Assembly: GCA_015485235.1 (NCBI GenBank)
Contig: WFTX01000285.1
Location: 1 to 14,689, forward strand
Direction of reading: 5' to 3'
DNA: 14,689 bases
Origin: Nitrospirota bacterium
GTDB lineage: Bacteria; Nitrospirota; Thermodesulfovibrionia; Thermodesulfovibrionales; JdFR-85
Position numbers and translations under genes: made by a program. Positions 7,372-13,919 of the stretch are shown here, in pieces. The notes beneath the pieces were generated by a model. The model saw only the letters and a list, made by a program, of their open reading frames with translations. It did not search any database and had not been told where the DNA came from. Position 1 is the stretch's first letter, and every line of letters begins with the position of its first letter.

Positions 7372-7734
7372 TTAACCCGTTCAACCGGACTTGGCTGGCT
7401 TTTTCTCAGGCTCTTCGCTGGTACTCCCGGTACCTTTCTTTTCACCGGTTCAGCCGGACTGTCCGGGCTTTTCCTCAGGCTGTTCTTCCTCAACAGCCTC
7501 CTTTGCCTTTTCTTCTTCCTCTTCGGTACTTACAGTACCTTTCTTCTCGCCAGTTCAGCCGGACTGAGCCGGTTTTACCTCCTCAGCGCTCCCGGCGCCC
7601 GCTTTCCCGGTTCAGCCGGTCTGCGCCGGTTTCTGCTCCGCCGCGGCAATGGAAGGGAGCACGGCTCCGCTCCCGGCGATGAGAGTAAAGATACTGATAC
7701 CGGAAAGGATCTTCCTGATTTCCTCCTTTGTCAT
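7372..7734 (-). CDS. Multi-selenocysteine secreted peptide, SbtA-like thio(seleno)RiPP precursor candidate (4 in-frame UGA)
   Basis: I translated the minus strand by hand from ATG 7734-7732 to TAA 7374-7372, 120 codons. TGA falls at codons 41 (7614-7612), 60 (7557-7555), 95 (7452-7450) and 118 (7383-7381). Each is framed by the same residues: QTG-U-TG, QSG-U-TG, QSG-U-TG and KSG-U-TG. The peptide ends U-T-G-stop and contains no cysteine. The N-terminus MTKEEIRKILSGISIFTLIA continues hydrophobic to about residue 32 (AAA before EQ), like a secretion signal or RiPP leader. Glu/Lys/Pro-rich linkers join the motifs, and blocks 2 and 3 share SGUTGEKKGT. AAGGAGG (7740-7746) lies 5 nt from the ATG, and a strong promoter is at 7852-7824. 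Hairpins follow each TGA. From memory, repeated SG(C/U) motifs behind a KKxLAG-like leader recall SbtA precursors of radical-SAM (SbtM) systems. No maturase is in the window. The selenoprotein reading is strong; the RiPP label is tentative. Confidence 0.85.
7420..7434 (-). promoter_or_regulatory. Candidate bacterial SECIS after UGA codon 95
   Basis: On the minus strand GGTAC-CGGGA-GTACC forms a 5-bp stem with the same CGGGA loop as the codon-41 element. It starts 16 nt after the UGA, exactly as at codon 60. Confidence 0.7.
7525..7539 (-). promoter_or_regulatory. Candidate bacterial SECIS after UGA codon 60
   Basis: On the minus strand GGTACT-GTA-AGTACC is a perfect 6-bp stem with a 3-nt loop starting with G. 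The stem begins 16 nt and the loop 22 nt after the UGA, where SelB-bound SECIS hairpins are expected. Confidence 0.7.
7585..7599 (-). promoter_or_regulatory. Candidate bacterial SECIS after UGA codon 41
   Basis: On the minus strand GGCGC-CGGGA-GCGCT folds into a 5-bp stem (outer pair G-U) with loop CGGGA. The loop begins 17 nt after the UGA and has G in its second position. This fits the bacterial SECIS rules as I recall them: small loop with G among the first two bases, 16-37 nt from UGA. Confidence 0.6.
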
Positions 7735-7749
7735 CAACTCCTCCTTTCA

Positions 7750-7814
7750 GACAGGATCTGAATGTTCTGTAACAATCCTTTCCCATAGACTTTCCTGATG
7801 GGAAAAGTCCTGTC
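7750..7814 (-). promoter_or_regulatory. Structured 5' leader of the selenoprotein mRNA
   Basis: Between the predicted transcription start (about 7817) and the Shine-Dalgarno, GACAGGA (7814-7808) can pair with TCCTGTC (7756-7750). Inside it is a second hairpin, GACTTTTCC / GGAAAGTC (7809-7788), with one bulged T. GTCTATGG also occurs twice (7820-7813 and 7790-7783). The outer stem ends 3 nt before the ribosome site, so it could affect translation. No known riboswitch is recognised. Confidence 0.35.
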
Positions 7815-7823
7815 CATAGACTC

Positions 7824-7852
7824 AGTATATCAGAGGGGGAGGCAACTGTCAA
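7824..7852 (-). promoter_or_regulatory. Near-consensus sigma70 promoter for the selenoprotein gene
   Basis: On the minus strand TTGACA (7852-7847), a 17-bp spacer and TATACT (7829-7824) are preceded by an extended -10 TG (TGA-TATACT). It starts 2 nt after the T-run of the dsr terminator and points at the selenoprotein ATG, giving a leader of roughly 80 nt. Confidence 0.9.
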
Positions 7853-7854
7853 GC

Positions 7855-7896
7855 AAAAAGAAGGGGGACGCGGCATTGCAATGCCGCGTCCCCCTT
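7855..7896 (-). terminator. Rho-independent terminator of the dsr operon
   Basis: AAGGGGGACGCGGCATT (7861-7877) and its exact complement (7880-7896) make a 15-17 bp GC-rich stem with a 2-6 nt loop, followed on the minus strand by CTTTTTG. It lies 27 bp past the dsrP stop and separates dsr transcription from the next promoter. Confidence 0.93.
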
Positions 7897-7923
7897 CGAG
7901 GGCAATCTCGCTGCAGGGTTACA

Positions 7924-9096
7924 TCAATGGAGGGACTCTCCCGGGCCCTGGGCCTCTCTTACGGAAACGGCCACCTTGTAAAGCATGGTCAGGACAAGAA
8001 AACCAAAGGCCCAGACGGCAACGGAGATTACCGTCTCCGGGAGTGTAGGCCAGTACTCGGTAACCCGCTCAAAGGGGTTCGGGACAAAACCGCCGATTAC
8101 CAGTCCGAAGCCCTTGTCTATCCAGAGTGAGATAAAGACCGCCACACAGGTGATTGCAAGGGTGGTCTCGTTCGCCCTGACACTCGGGAATACGAGCATA
8201 GCCAGGGCAAAAATGGCAAGAATCACACTCAGCCACATAAGGGGAACGAGCTTGCCGTGCCCATCCAGACCGGCAAAGAGGTACTGGAAGGATGCCATAT
8301 GGCCCGGTATGTTACTGTACAGGGCAGTGAAGACCTCGAGGAGGAAGAAGAAGAAGTTTGCATACATTGCATAGGCCACTATCTTGGCTATCGCCTGGAT
8401 CGCTTCCTTTCCAGGATCAAACTTCGTGAGCTTCCTTATAAGGAGTGCCAGAATTATCAGAAACGCCGGTCCCGAGGCAAAGGCTGAAGCGAGAAACCGT
8501 GCGGCCATGATTGCCGTCATCCAGAAGGGCCTCCCCGGAAGTCCGGCATAGATGAAGGCCGTGACAGTATGAATACTGACCGCCCAGGGCACGGAAAGAT
8601 AGATTAGCGGCTTGACCCACTGGGGAGGGGGAACCTCCTTCCTGTCAGCCTCAAGGGTGGTCCAGCCAATCACTATGTTGAGAATAAGATATCCTGTAAG
8701 AACAACGGAGTCCCAGAAGAGTATGGAGTTCGGCGTAGGATGGAGAAGCACGTTGAAGATTCTCATCGGCTGTCCCATATCAACAAAGATGAAGAGTATG
8801 CACATCAAGACCGCGGAGACGGCGAGGAACTCGCCGAGGATCACGATCTTCGAGAACTTCTTGTAGTCATGGAGATAGTAGGGAATCACGAGCATCACCG
8901 CCGAGGCCGCAACCCCGACCAGAAAGGTGAACTGGGAGATGTAGAACCCCCAGGAGACATCCCGGCTCATTCCCGTTATCCCCAGACCTATCTTGAGCTG
9001 CTGCAGATAAACCAGAAAACCCGCACCTGTTATCCCAAGCAGAAAGAGTATCCAGAGCCAGTATTTAGGCCTTCCCTGAAGTGCCTTCTCAAACAT
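7924..9096 (-). CDS. dsrP: DsrP, NrfD-like integral membrane quinone-interacting subunit of DsrMKJOP
   Basis: 390 residues from ATG 9096. It is hydrophobic throughout, with about ten predicted membrane helices of the NrfD/PsrC type and no haem-binding motif. In the Dsr complex it exchanges electrons between the quinone pool and the periplasmic DsrO/DsrJ subunits. A GTG at 9105 would extend it by three residues (MRN), but it directly adjoins the Shine-Dalgarno GGAGGAGG (9106-9113). The ATG at 9096 has normal spacing and overlaps the dsrO stop by 8 nt, which suggests translational coupling. It ends in TGA and is the last gene of the operon. Confidence 0.93.
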   Translation of the reverse strand: MFEKALQGRPKYWLWILFLLGITGAGFLVYLQQLKIGLGITGMSRDVSWGFYISQFTFLVGVAASAVMLVIPYYLHDYKKFSKIVILGEFLAVSAVLMCILFIFVDMGQPMRIFNVLLHPTPNSILFWDSVVLTGYLILNIVIGWTTLEADRKEVPPPQWVKPLIYLSVPWAVSIHTVTAFIYAGLPGRPFWMTAIMAARFLASAFASGPAFLIILALLIRKLTKFDPGKEAIQAIAKIVAYAMYANFFFFLLEVFTALYSNIPGHMASFQYLFAGLDGHGKLVPLMWLSVILAIFALAMLVFPSVRANETTLAITCVAVFISLWIDKGFGLVIGGFVPNPFERVTEYWPTLPETVISVAVWAFGFLVLTMLYKVAVSVREAQGPGESLH

Positions 9097-9883
9097 GTTC
9101 CTCACCTCCTCCGATTATATAGAATACGGCAGGTTCTGTTCCGAGCTCAGGTTTCCGTCTCATGCTGAAGTTTTCCGCCAGATACCTCCTCACCTCGGAA
9201 CCCTCGTCCCGGAGGTCACCAAAGAGGATCTTGCCCTCCGATGCCTCAACACAGGCCGGCCTGAGTCCCTCGGAAAGCCTCTCAACACAGAAGTTGCATT
9301 TCTCCACCACACCGGGAGTCCTTGTGGGGAACTCAGGGTTCACTTCCTTTATGTAGGGCCTCGGGTCAACCCAGTTGAAACTCCTCGCCCCGTAAGGACA
9401 GGCAGCCATGCAGAACCTGCAACCGATACACCGGTGATAATCCTGGGCTGTTATCCCGTTTGAGAGCTTGAATGTCGCCTTCGTGGGGCAGACCCTGACA
9501 CACGGGGCATTACTGCAGTGATTACAGAGGAGAAGGACCGGCTTTTTCTCGATCCCTTCAGGAAGATAGCGGTTCTTCTGTTCCGGGAAGGAGTGCTCGA
9601 AGTCCTCCTTCCAGAGCCACTTGACCTCATGATACTTGTCAGGGAAGCTGGGCACATTATGGATGTAATGGCAGGCCTTGATAAGCTTGTCATAATCCTC
9701 CTCGGTCCTGAACTTTCTGAGATCGATAACCATGGCCCAGCGGTTCGCCTGAAGGCCCTCTGCAGCAGGGGCATACTCTGAGGAAGCAATCCTGCTCCTC
9801 ACCAGAAGCTGGGCTCCCCCAACTCCTATACCTATACAGGTCAGACCGGCAAGTTTTAGAAATTCTCTTCTGTCCATGCTCAT
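9089..9883 (-). CDS. dsrO: DsrO, periplasmic Tat-exported iron-sulfur subunit of DsrMKJOP
   Basis: 264 residues. A twin-arginine signal (DRREFLKLAG, residues 4-13, then a hydrophobic stretch to about 28) predicts folded export to the periplasm. Cubane motifs are CNHCSNAPCVRVCP (120-133), CIGCRFCMAACPYG (152-165) and CNFCVERLSEGLRPACVEAS (196-215). The usual first motif is reduced to a single Cys71 in KLIKACHYIHNVP, and the last motif has serine where a fourth cysteine often stands. So probably three clusters rather than four. This may be normal for the subfamily. It relays electrons between DsrJ and DsrP. The start overlaps the dsrJ stop as ATGA. Confidence 0.94.
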   Translation of the reverse strand: MSMDRREFLKLAGLTCIGIGVGGAQLLVRSRIASSEYAPAAEGLQANRWAMVIDLRKFRTEEDYDKLIKACHYIHNVPSFPDKYHEVKWLWKEDFEHSFPEQKNRYLPEGIEKKPVLLLCNHCSNAPCVRVCPTKATFKLSNGITAQDYHRCIGCRFCMAACPYGARSFNWVDPRPYIKEVNPEFPTRTPGVVEKCNFCVERLSEGLRPACVEASEGKILFGDLRDEGSEVRRYLAENFSMRRKPELGTEPAVFYIIGGGEEHV

Positions 9884-10275
9884 CTTCCACCCTCCTTCAC
9901 AAAGTGGCAGTCCCAGCAGTATGGATCAACGGCGGCATATCCGTGACACTCATCACAGAACTTCTTCTTGTTGGAATGACATTTCATGCACGTATTCTGG
10001 AGGCTTATCCGGAAATGTTTCCCTTTGGAATTAACATAGTCGCGCTTTGCATCCCTGAGGGCAGAGTCCCGCCATTCTATCAATAACTGCATGTGGTTCC
10101 GCCTCATGAAGTCCTTTGACTCTACACACTCCTTTTTCTCAAGAGCCTTTATCACAGGAGTATCAAGACTCGGTTCCGGCTTGGCAACGGATTTCCCGAT
10201 ATTGCTGTAAAAGGGGAAGGTGGCAAATGCCAGAAAGATGAGCAACCCGATAATTATCTTTCCACCGTCATACAT
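9880..10275 (-). CDS. dsrJ: DsrJ, triheme cytochrome c subunit of DsrMKJOP
   Basis: 131 residues. An N-terminal hydrophobic helix (about 6-23) anchors it, with the haem domain in the periplasm. Three CXXCH sites are present: CMKCH (96-100), CDECH (107-111) and CWDCH (120-124). Cys50 in KKECVESKDFM and His61 in RRNHM match positions known in DsrJ as unusual haem ligands, including the His/Cys-ligated haem. Its exact redox partner is debated. The start overlaps the dsrK TAA by one base (TAATG), and the stop overlaps the dsrO start. Confidence 0.95.
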   Translation of the reverse strand: MYDGGKIIIGLLIFLAFATFPFYSNIGKSVAKPEPSLDTPVIKALEKKECVESKDFMRRNHMQLLIEWRDSALRDAKRDYVNSKGKHFRISLQNTCMKCHSNKKKFCDECHGYAAVDPYCWDCHFVKEGGR

Positions 10276-11906
10276 TATTCATCCTCCTCCTCTGTATCCT
10301 CCTTCCCTGGAAGGGGTTCTAACCTTAAGTCCATCGTCCTCTCCGTCTCTCCTGTCATCACAAGGGCGTTCCCGACCAGTTCATGAACTCCGCAGACATC
10401 AACTTCCGGAACCCAGTACTGCATAAGCGTGGGCAGGGCCGCTCTGTCAATGGCACAGATGTTGGCCAGCATGTTCACGCCGTACTTCTCGTGGACGTGC
10501 CGTACAGCGTTCGCCCTCGGGAAGCCGCCCCGCATCCTGAGTTCCATGTTCTCACCTGCATTAAGCCCTGAACCGCTCCCACAGCAGAAGGTCTTCTCCC
10601 TGATCGTATCCTCGGGCATCTCATAGAAGTGGTTCACAACATTCTGGATAATGTACCTCGGCTCCTCGAATATGCCCATACCACGGGAGGTATTGCAGGA
10701 ATCATGGAAGGTGATCTTCAGATGGTCGTTCCTGCTCGGGTCCAGCTTGAGTTTGCCATGCCTGATCAGGTCTGCAGTGAATTCTGTTACATGGACCATC
10801 TTCGTGGCCTTGGCATTCTCGAAGACCGTCCCTGTGATGGGCGAGCGGGGGACCTCCATGAAATCGGCAGGCCCGTGCCAGGTATCCAGGTACTGGTGTA
10901 TCAGCCTCCACATATGCCCGCACTCACCACCGATTATGTACTTCACACCAAGGCGTTTCGCCTCCGCGTAAATCTTGTAGTGCAGCCTCTTTGCCATCTC
11001 GTTGGAGGTAAAGAACCCGAAGTTTCCGCCCTCCGAGGCATAGGTGCTCCAGGTATAGTCGAGCCCCAGTTCGTGAAAGAGCATCAGGTATCCCATGCAG
11101 GTGTAGACACCGGGAAGGCCGAAGAGGTCGCCTGACGGGGTGACAAAGAGTATCTCCGCCCCCTTCCTGTTGAAGGACGGCTCTATCCTGATCCCGGTGA
11201 TCTCCTCTATGTCGTCGCACATCATCTCGATGTTGCTCTGGATGGTATGGGGCTCAAGGCCGAGGTGGTTACCCTTGTGATAGCAGTTGGCCACCGGCCC
11301 GGCGATCCAGTCGGTGTTACAGCCCAGGAGGTTGAAGAGTTCCCTCCCCATTATGGTTATCTCAGCCTGGTCTATCCCGTAGGGACAGAAGACAGAGCAC
11401 CGTCTGCACTCCGTACACTGGTAGTAGTAATACCACCACTCCTTGAAGACTTCATAGGTTAGTTCCCTGGCTCCGGCATACTTTCCAAGGAGTTTTCCGC
11501 CGGAGGTGAAATACTTCCTGTAAACAGACCGCATAAGTTCCGCCCTCAGGACGGGCATGTTCTTGGGGTCCCCGGAGCCGATATAGAAGTGGCACTTGTC
11601 TGCACAGGCACCGCAACGGACGCATATGTCCATGAAGAGCTGGAAGGACCTGTACTTGCCCAGGCGGTCCTTCATACCCTCAAGGACTATCTCCTTCCAG
11701 TTTTCCGGGAGTTTCCAGTCCTCGTCCGCCGAGGCCCACTCACGGGGGTTCGGGAAATCCACCTCCTCAAGATACTTGGGCCTGGCACCGTAGCAGAATG
11801 TGCCGGGCTTGAACTCCACCGGGGTCTCCATCCACCGGGTCTTGGGTGGACTGTAATCTATCTTGGAAAGTTCTTCAGGCTTGGGTGTCTTTGCTCCTTT
11901 TGCCAT
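10275..11906 (-). CDS. dsrK: DsrK, HdrD-like catalytic iron-sulfur subunit of DsrMKJOP
   Basis: 543 residues, cytoplasmic and membrane-associated through DsrM. Two ferredoxin-type clusters come first: CVRCGACADKC (95-105) and CTECRRCSVFC (164-174). The C-terminal half has the CCG-type arrangement that binds a non-cubane or special 4Fe-4S catalytic site: HDSCN (Cys404), FCCGSGSGLNAG (Cys441-442) and Cys484. GGECGHMWR (around 327-335) is also typical. By homology with heterodisulfide reductase HdrD it reduces the DsrC trisulfide or disulfide. AAGGAG lies just upstream of the ATG, and the dsrM stop is 3 nt before it. The acidic tail (EDTEEEDE) is variable in the family. Confidence 0.96.
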   Translation of the reverse strand: MAKGAKTPKPEELSKIDYSPPKTRWMETPVEFKPGTFCYGARPKYLEEVDFPNPREWASADEDWKLPENWKEIVLEGMKDRLGKYRSFQLFMDICVRCGACADKCHFYIGSGDPKNMPVLRAELMRSVYRKYFTSGGKLLGKYAGARELTYEVFKEWWYYYYQCTECRRCSVFCPYGIDQAEITIMGRELFNLLGCNTDWIAGPVANCYHKGNHLGLEPHTIQSNIEMMCDDIEEITGIRIEPSFNRKGAEILFVTPSGDLFGLPGVYTCMGYLMLFHELGLDYTWSTYASEGGNFGFFTSNEMAKRLHYKIYAEAKRLGVKYIIGGECGHMWRLIHQYLDTWHGPADFMEVPRSPITGTVFENAKATKMVHVTEFTADLIRHGKLKLDPSRNDHLKITFHDSCNTSRGMGIFEEPRYIIQNVVNHFYEMPEDTIREKTFCCGSGSGLNAGENMELRMRGGFPRANAVRHVHEKYGVNMLANICAIDRAALPTLMQYWVPEVDVCGVHELVGNALVMTGETERTMDLRLEPLPGKEDTEEEDE

Positions 11907-11909
11907 GGC

Positions 11910-12950
11910 TTACTCCTTTCCCTCGCTTTCTTCCGAGTCTGCTTCAGCAGTTTCAGGTTCATCCTTCTCAACAGGTATTCCGGCCATCTTCATCTTATCC
12001 CTGAACTCCTCCTCATACTCCTCATAGGTGTGAACCTTGACCGGATAGTTCCAGGGGTTCACATGCCGCTTCATCCTGCTGTTGTTTGCAAGGTTTCTGG
12101 TAGGGCTGAGGAATACACCTCCCAGATGTACAAGCTTGCTGAAGGGGAAGTAGGCAAAAAGGGTACTGATAAGGAAAATATGAACATAGAATATTGCCCC
12201 GATCCCGTCAGGAACCTTGGGACTCAGTGAGGCGAGCCCGAGGGTGAGTTCCTTGACCTTTATGATATCCACCTTCAGGAAATATCTCATGAGGATCCCC
12301 GTCGAGGCTATCCCGAATATCAGAAAGAGAGGGAAGTAGTCAGCAGGAAGGGAAATGTATCTTACCTGGGGGATATAGAATCTTCTGATCAGGAGATAGG
12401 TGACTGCAGCAAGCAGGGTGACTCCTGTCATGAGAAGGTGGGGAGAGCCGATCTGGAGGAATCCGTCCACTGCATCCATTATCTTTACAAACCCCGGCAC
12501 AGGCTGCGTAAAGAACCGGAGATGTCTCAAAAGCACAATGAGAAAGGACCAGTGGAAAACAAAACCTCCGAGCCACAGCCATTTCTCCCATCCGTAGGCA
12601 AGCTTCGGCCCGTCATGAAGTTCGGTCTTCAGGTTTCTGAAGAGGGACCTGAACAAGAGCACCTCCATCGCCATTCTCACTACCACCCCCCATGTCCCTG
12701 CCGGACTCTCGATCCTGCTGTAGTGTATCCAGGGGAGGGACTTCTGCTGACCGCAGGTGGTCGGTATGTGGAATGGAACGGGTACACGGGCCCACTTCAG
12801 GATCCTGAGAATAAAACCCACAAAGAAGGTGAGCACGGCAAGATAGGGGATGAAAACGCCGAAGAGAGCCTGGAGGGAGAGTACCTTAACGCCTACATAG
12901 GCGATAAGGATGAGCACCAACACGGCAACCAAAGAAACCATTGCTCCCAT
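11910..12950 (-). CDS. dsrM: DsrM, cytochrome b membrane subunit (NarI-like) of DsrMKJOP
   Basis: 346 residues. Several hydrophobic helices are visible, including an N-terminal pair (residues 4-45) before the family block PFHIPTTCGQQKSLPWI, which distinguishes DsrM from plain NarI. Histidines in GGFVFHWSFL, LLRHLRF and FYVHIFL are likely haem b ligands. The C-terminus (HTYEEYEEEFRDKMKMAGIP) is cytoplasmic and acidic. It transfers electrons between menaquinone and DsrK. The ribosome site AAGGAGGT (12957-12964) is 6 nt from the ATG; a second ATG three codons later is less well placed. Confidence 0.95.
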   Translation of the reverse strand: MGAMVSLVAVLVLILIAYVGVKVLSLQALFGVFIPYLAVLTFFVGFILRILKWARVPVPFHIPTTCGQQKSLPWIHYSRIESPAGTWGVVVRMAMEVLLFRSLFRNLKTELHDGPKLAYGWEKWLWLGGFVFHWSFLIVLLRHLRFFTQPVPGFVKIMDAVDGFLQIGSPHLLMTGVTLLAAVTYLLIRRFYIPQVRYISLPADYFPLFLIFGIASTGILMRYFLKVDIIKVKELTLGLASLSPKVPDGIGAIFYVHIFLISTLFAYFPFSKLVHLGGVFLSPTRNLANNSRMKRHVNPWNYPVKVHTYEEYEEEFRDKMKMAGIPVEKDEPETAEADSEESEGKE

Positions 12951-12985
12951 TATGTAACCTCCTTCAGTGAACTGAAAAGATATGA

Positions 12986-13504
12986 TCAGTCTTTGTCCTG
13001 CACCTCAAAACTCTCGTTTACCCTTTCAAGGAGACGGTATGTCCAGCTCCTGAGTTCATTTGCCTTCAGCTCGTAGAGTTTCTCCCTGCACTCCATGAAG
13101 ATATTGAAGGCAACGCCTGCAATCTCGTCTATCCTCCCCTCGACTGCAAAGAGATCCTCCAGTGCCAGGCCGTCTCCCAATCTGTCCATAGCGATCTCTC
13201 TTATAATCTTCTTGAGATCAAAGACAAAGGCCACAGCATCCGAGGGGGCGAAGTCCTGAACCGCCCTCACCCGGATTATCCTGTCAAGATAGGGAGTGAC
13301 GGTCTCGTCCGCACCACCCTGGATTATGGAATCAAGCAGACCTGAAATCCCCTCCCTGATCGTCTGGCCAACGGGGTTTGTGAACTCGTTATTGCCTGAC
13401 TTCAGAAAATGGGCGGTCTCTGAAGGATAACTCTCCACTATCAGGTCGTACCAGCGCCTGAGTATGGTTTCTCTCTTTTCTGACAGGACTTGTTTTAATT
13501 CCAT
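12986..13504 (-). CDS. RsbRD N-terminal domain protein linked to dsrMKJOP
   Basis: 172 residues, all helical in appearance, with no membrane segment and one cysteine (FMECREKL). The start (LSEKRETILRRWYDLIVESYPSET..FLK..NNEFTNPVG) matches the RsbRD N-terminal sensor-like domain, here without an attached STAS or histidine kinase domain. Such stand-alone genes occur next to dsrM in several sulfate reducers. Their function is not known; regulation or assembly of the complex is a guess. It sits between dsrC and dsrM, 35 bp ahead of dsrM. AAGGA lies upstream of the ATG. It ends in TGA. Confidence 0.88.
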   Translation of the reverse strand: MELKQVLSEKRETILRRWYDLIVESYPSETAHFLKSGNNEFTNPVGQTIREGISGLLDSIIQGGADETVTPYLDRIIRVRAVQDFAPSDAVAFVFDLKKIIREIAMDRLGDGLALEDLFAVEGRIDEIAGVAFNIFMECREKLYELKANELRSWTYRLLERVNESFEVQDKD

Positions 13505-13521
13505 TGTGCAGGGTCCTTAAA

Positions 13522-13555
13522 GGAAAGGGTATTGAGGACTTCCCCAACACCCTTC
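13522..13555 (-). terminator. Hairpin between dsrC and the RsbRD gene, possible attenuator or mRNA stabiliser
   Basis: On the minus strand GGAAGGGTGTTGGGG pairs imperfectly (one bulge, G-U pairs) with CTCAATACCCTTTCC, then CTTTAAGG. The T-run is short, so read-through into dsrMKJOP is likely. Partial termination or 3'-end protection would let dsrC be expressed above the complex genes. Confidence 0.45.
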
Positions 13556-13583
13556 CATAAGGTATAATCTTTTGTCTTGTTTC

Positions 13584-13919
13584 TTACACGCAACCGGTAG
13601 GCTTGGGGAGACCTGCATAACGGCAGGCCTGCTTTGCCGGGCCATCAGGGAAGAGCTGGTAGAGATACTTGGTATTACCCTTCTCCGGACCCATGTTCTT
13701 CTTGATCTCCTTCACCAGGATCTTGATCATCGGGGCGATCTGGTATTTATTGTAGTAATCCCTCAGAAAGTTGATGATGTCCCAGTGCTCCTGTGTAAGC
13801 TCCTGCCCGTCCTGCTCTGCCATGTAGCTGGCAAGTTCCGGGGTCCAGTCATCAAGATTCTGGAGATAACCCTCCTCGTCAACCTCAATCGTCTTGCCAC
13901 CAAACTCGATAGTCGGCAT
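13584..13919 (-). CDS. dsrC: DsrC, dissimilatory sulfite reductase sulfur-carrier protein
   Basis: 111 residues, full length. It starts MPTIEFGGKTIEVDEEGYL and has the family core WTPELASYMAEQDG...LTQEHWDIINFLRDYY. The C-terminal arm ACRYAGLPKPTGCV retains both redox cysteines, Cys99 and the penultimate Cys110, ten residues apart. This marks a true DsrC rather than a TusE or a one-cysteine homologue. It forms a trisulfide with sulfite-derived sulfur at DsrAB, which DsrMKJOP then reduces. The ribosome site AAGGAGGT (13925-13932) is 5 nt from the ATG. It is the first gene of the dsr cluster. dsrAB is not in the window. Confidence 0.96.
   Translation of the reverse strand: MPTIEFGGKTIEVDEEGYLQNLDDWTPELASYMAEQDGQELTQEHWDIINFLRDYYNKYQIAPMIKILVKEIKKNMGPEKGNTKYLYQLFPDGPAKQACRYAGLPKPTGCV

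Noticed and set aside
7372..7734. Reading the four TGAs as a decayed pseudogene or as a genome-wide UGA=Trp/Gly code
   Set aside because: There are no frameshifts, and every TGA sits in the same motif with a hairpin behind it. Five confident genes here end in TGA, so the code is standard.
7351..7761. Plus-strand open frames of 136 and 106 codons in the pgk-dsrP gap
   Set aside because: They are antisense shadows of the minus-strand selenoprotein frame. They have no ribosome site, overlap the SECIS hairpins and have a Phe/Leu/Ser/Arg-rich, non-protein-like composition.
9097..9105. GTG 9105 as dsrP start
   Set aside because: It directly abuts the Shine-Dalgarno. ATG 9096 has proper spacing and a typical short overlap with dsrO.
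10629..11135. 168-codon plus-strand frame inside dsrK
   Set aside because: It is a shadow of DsrK, which has all expected cysteine motifs on the other strand.
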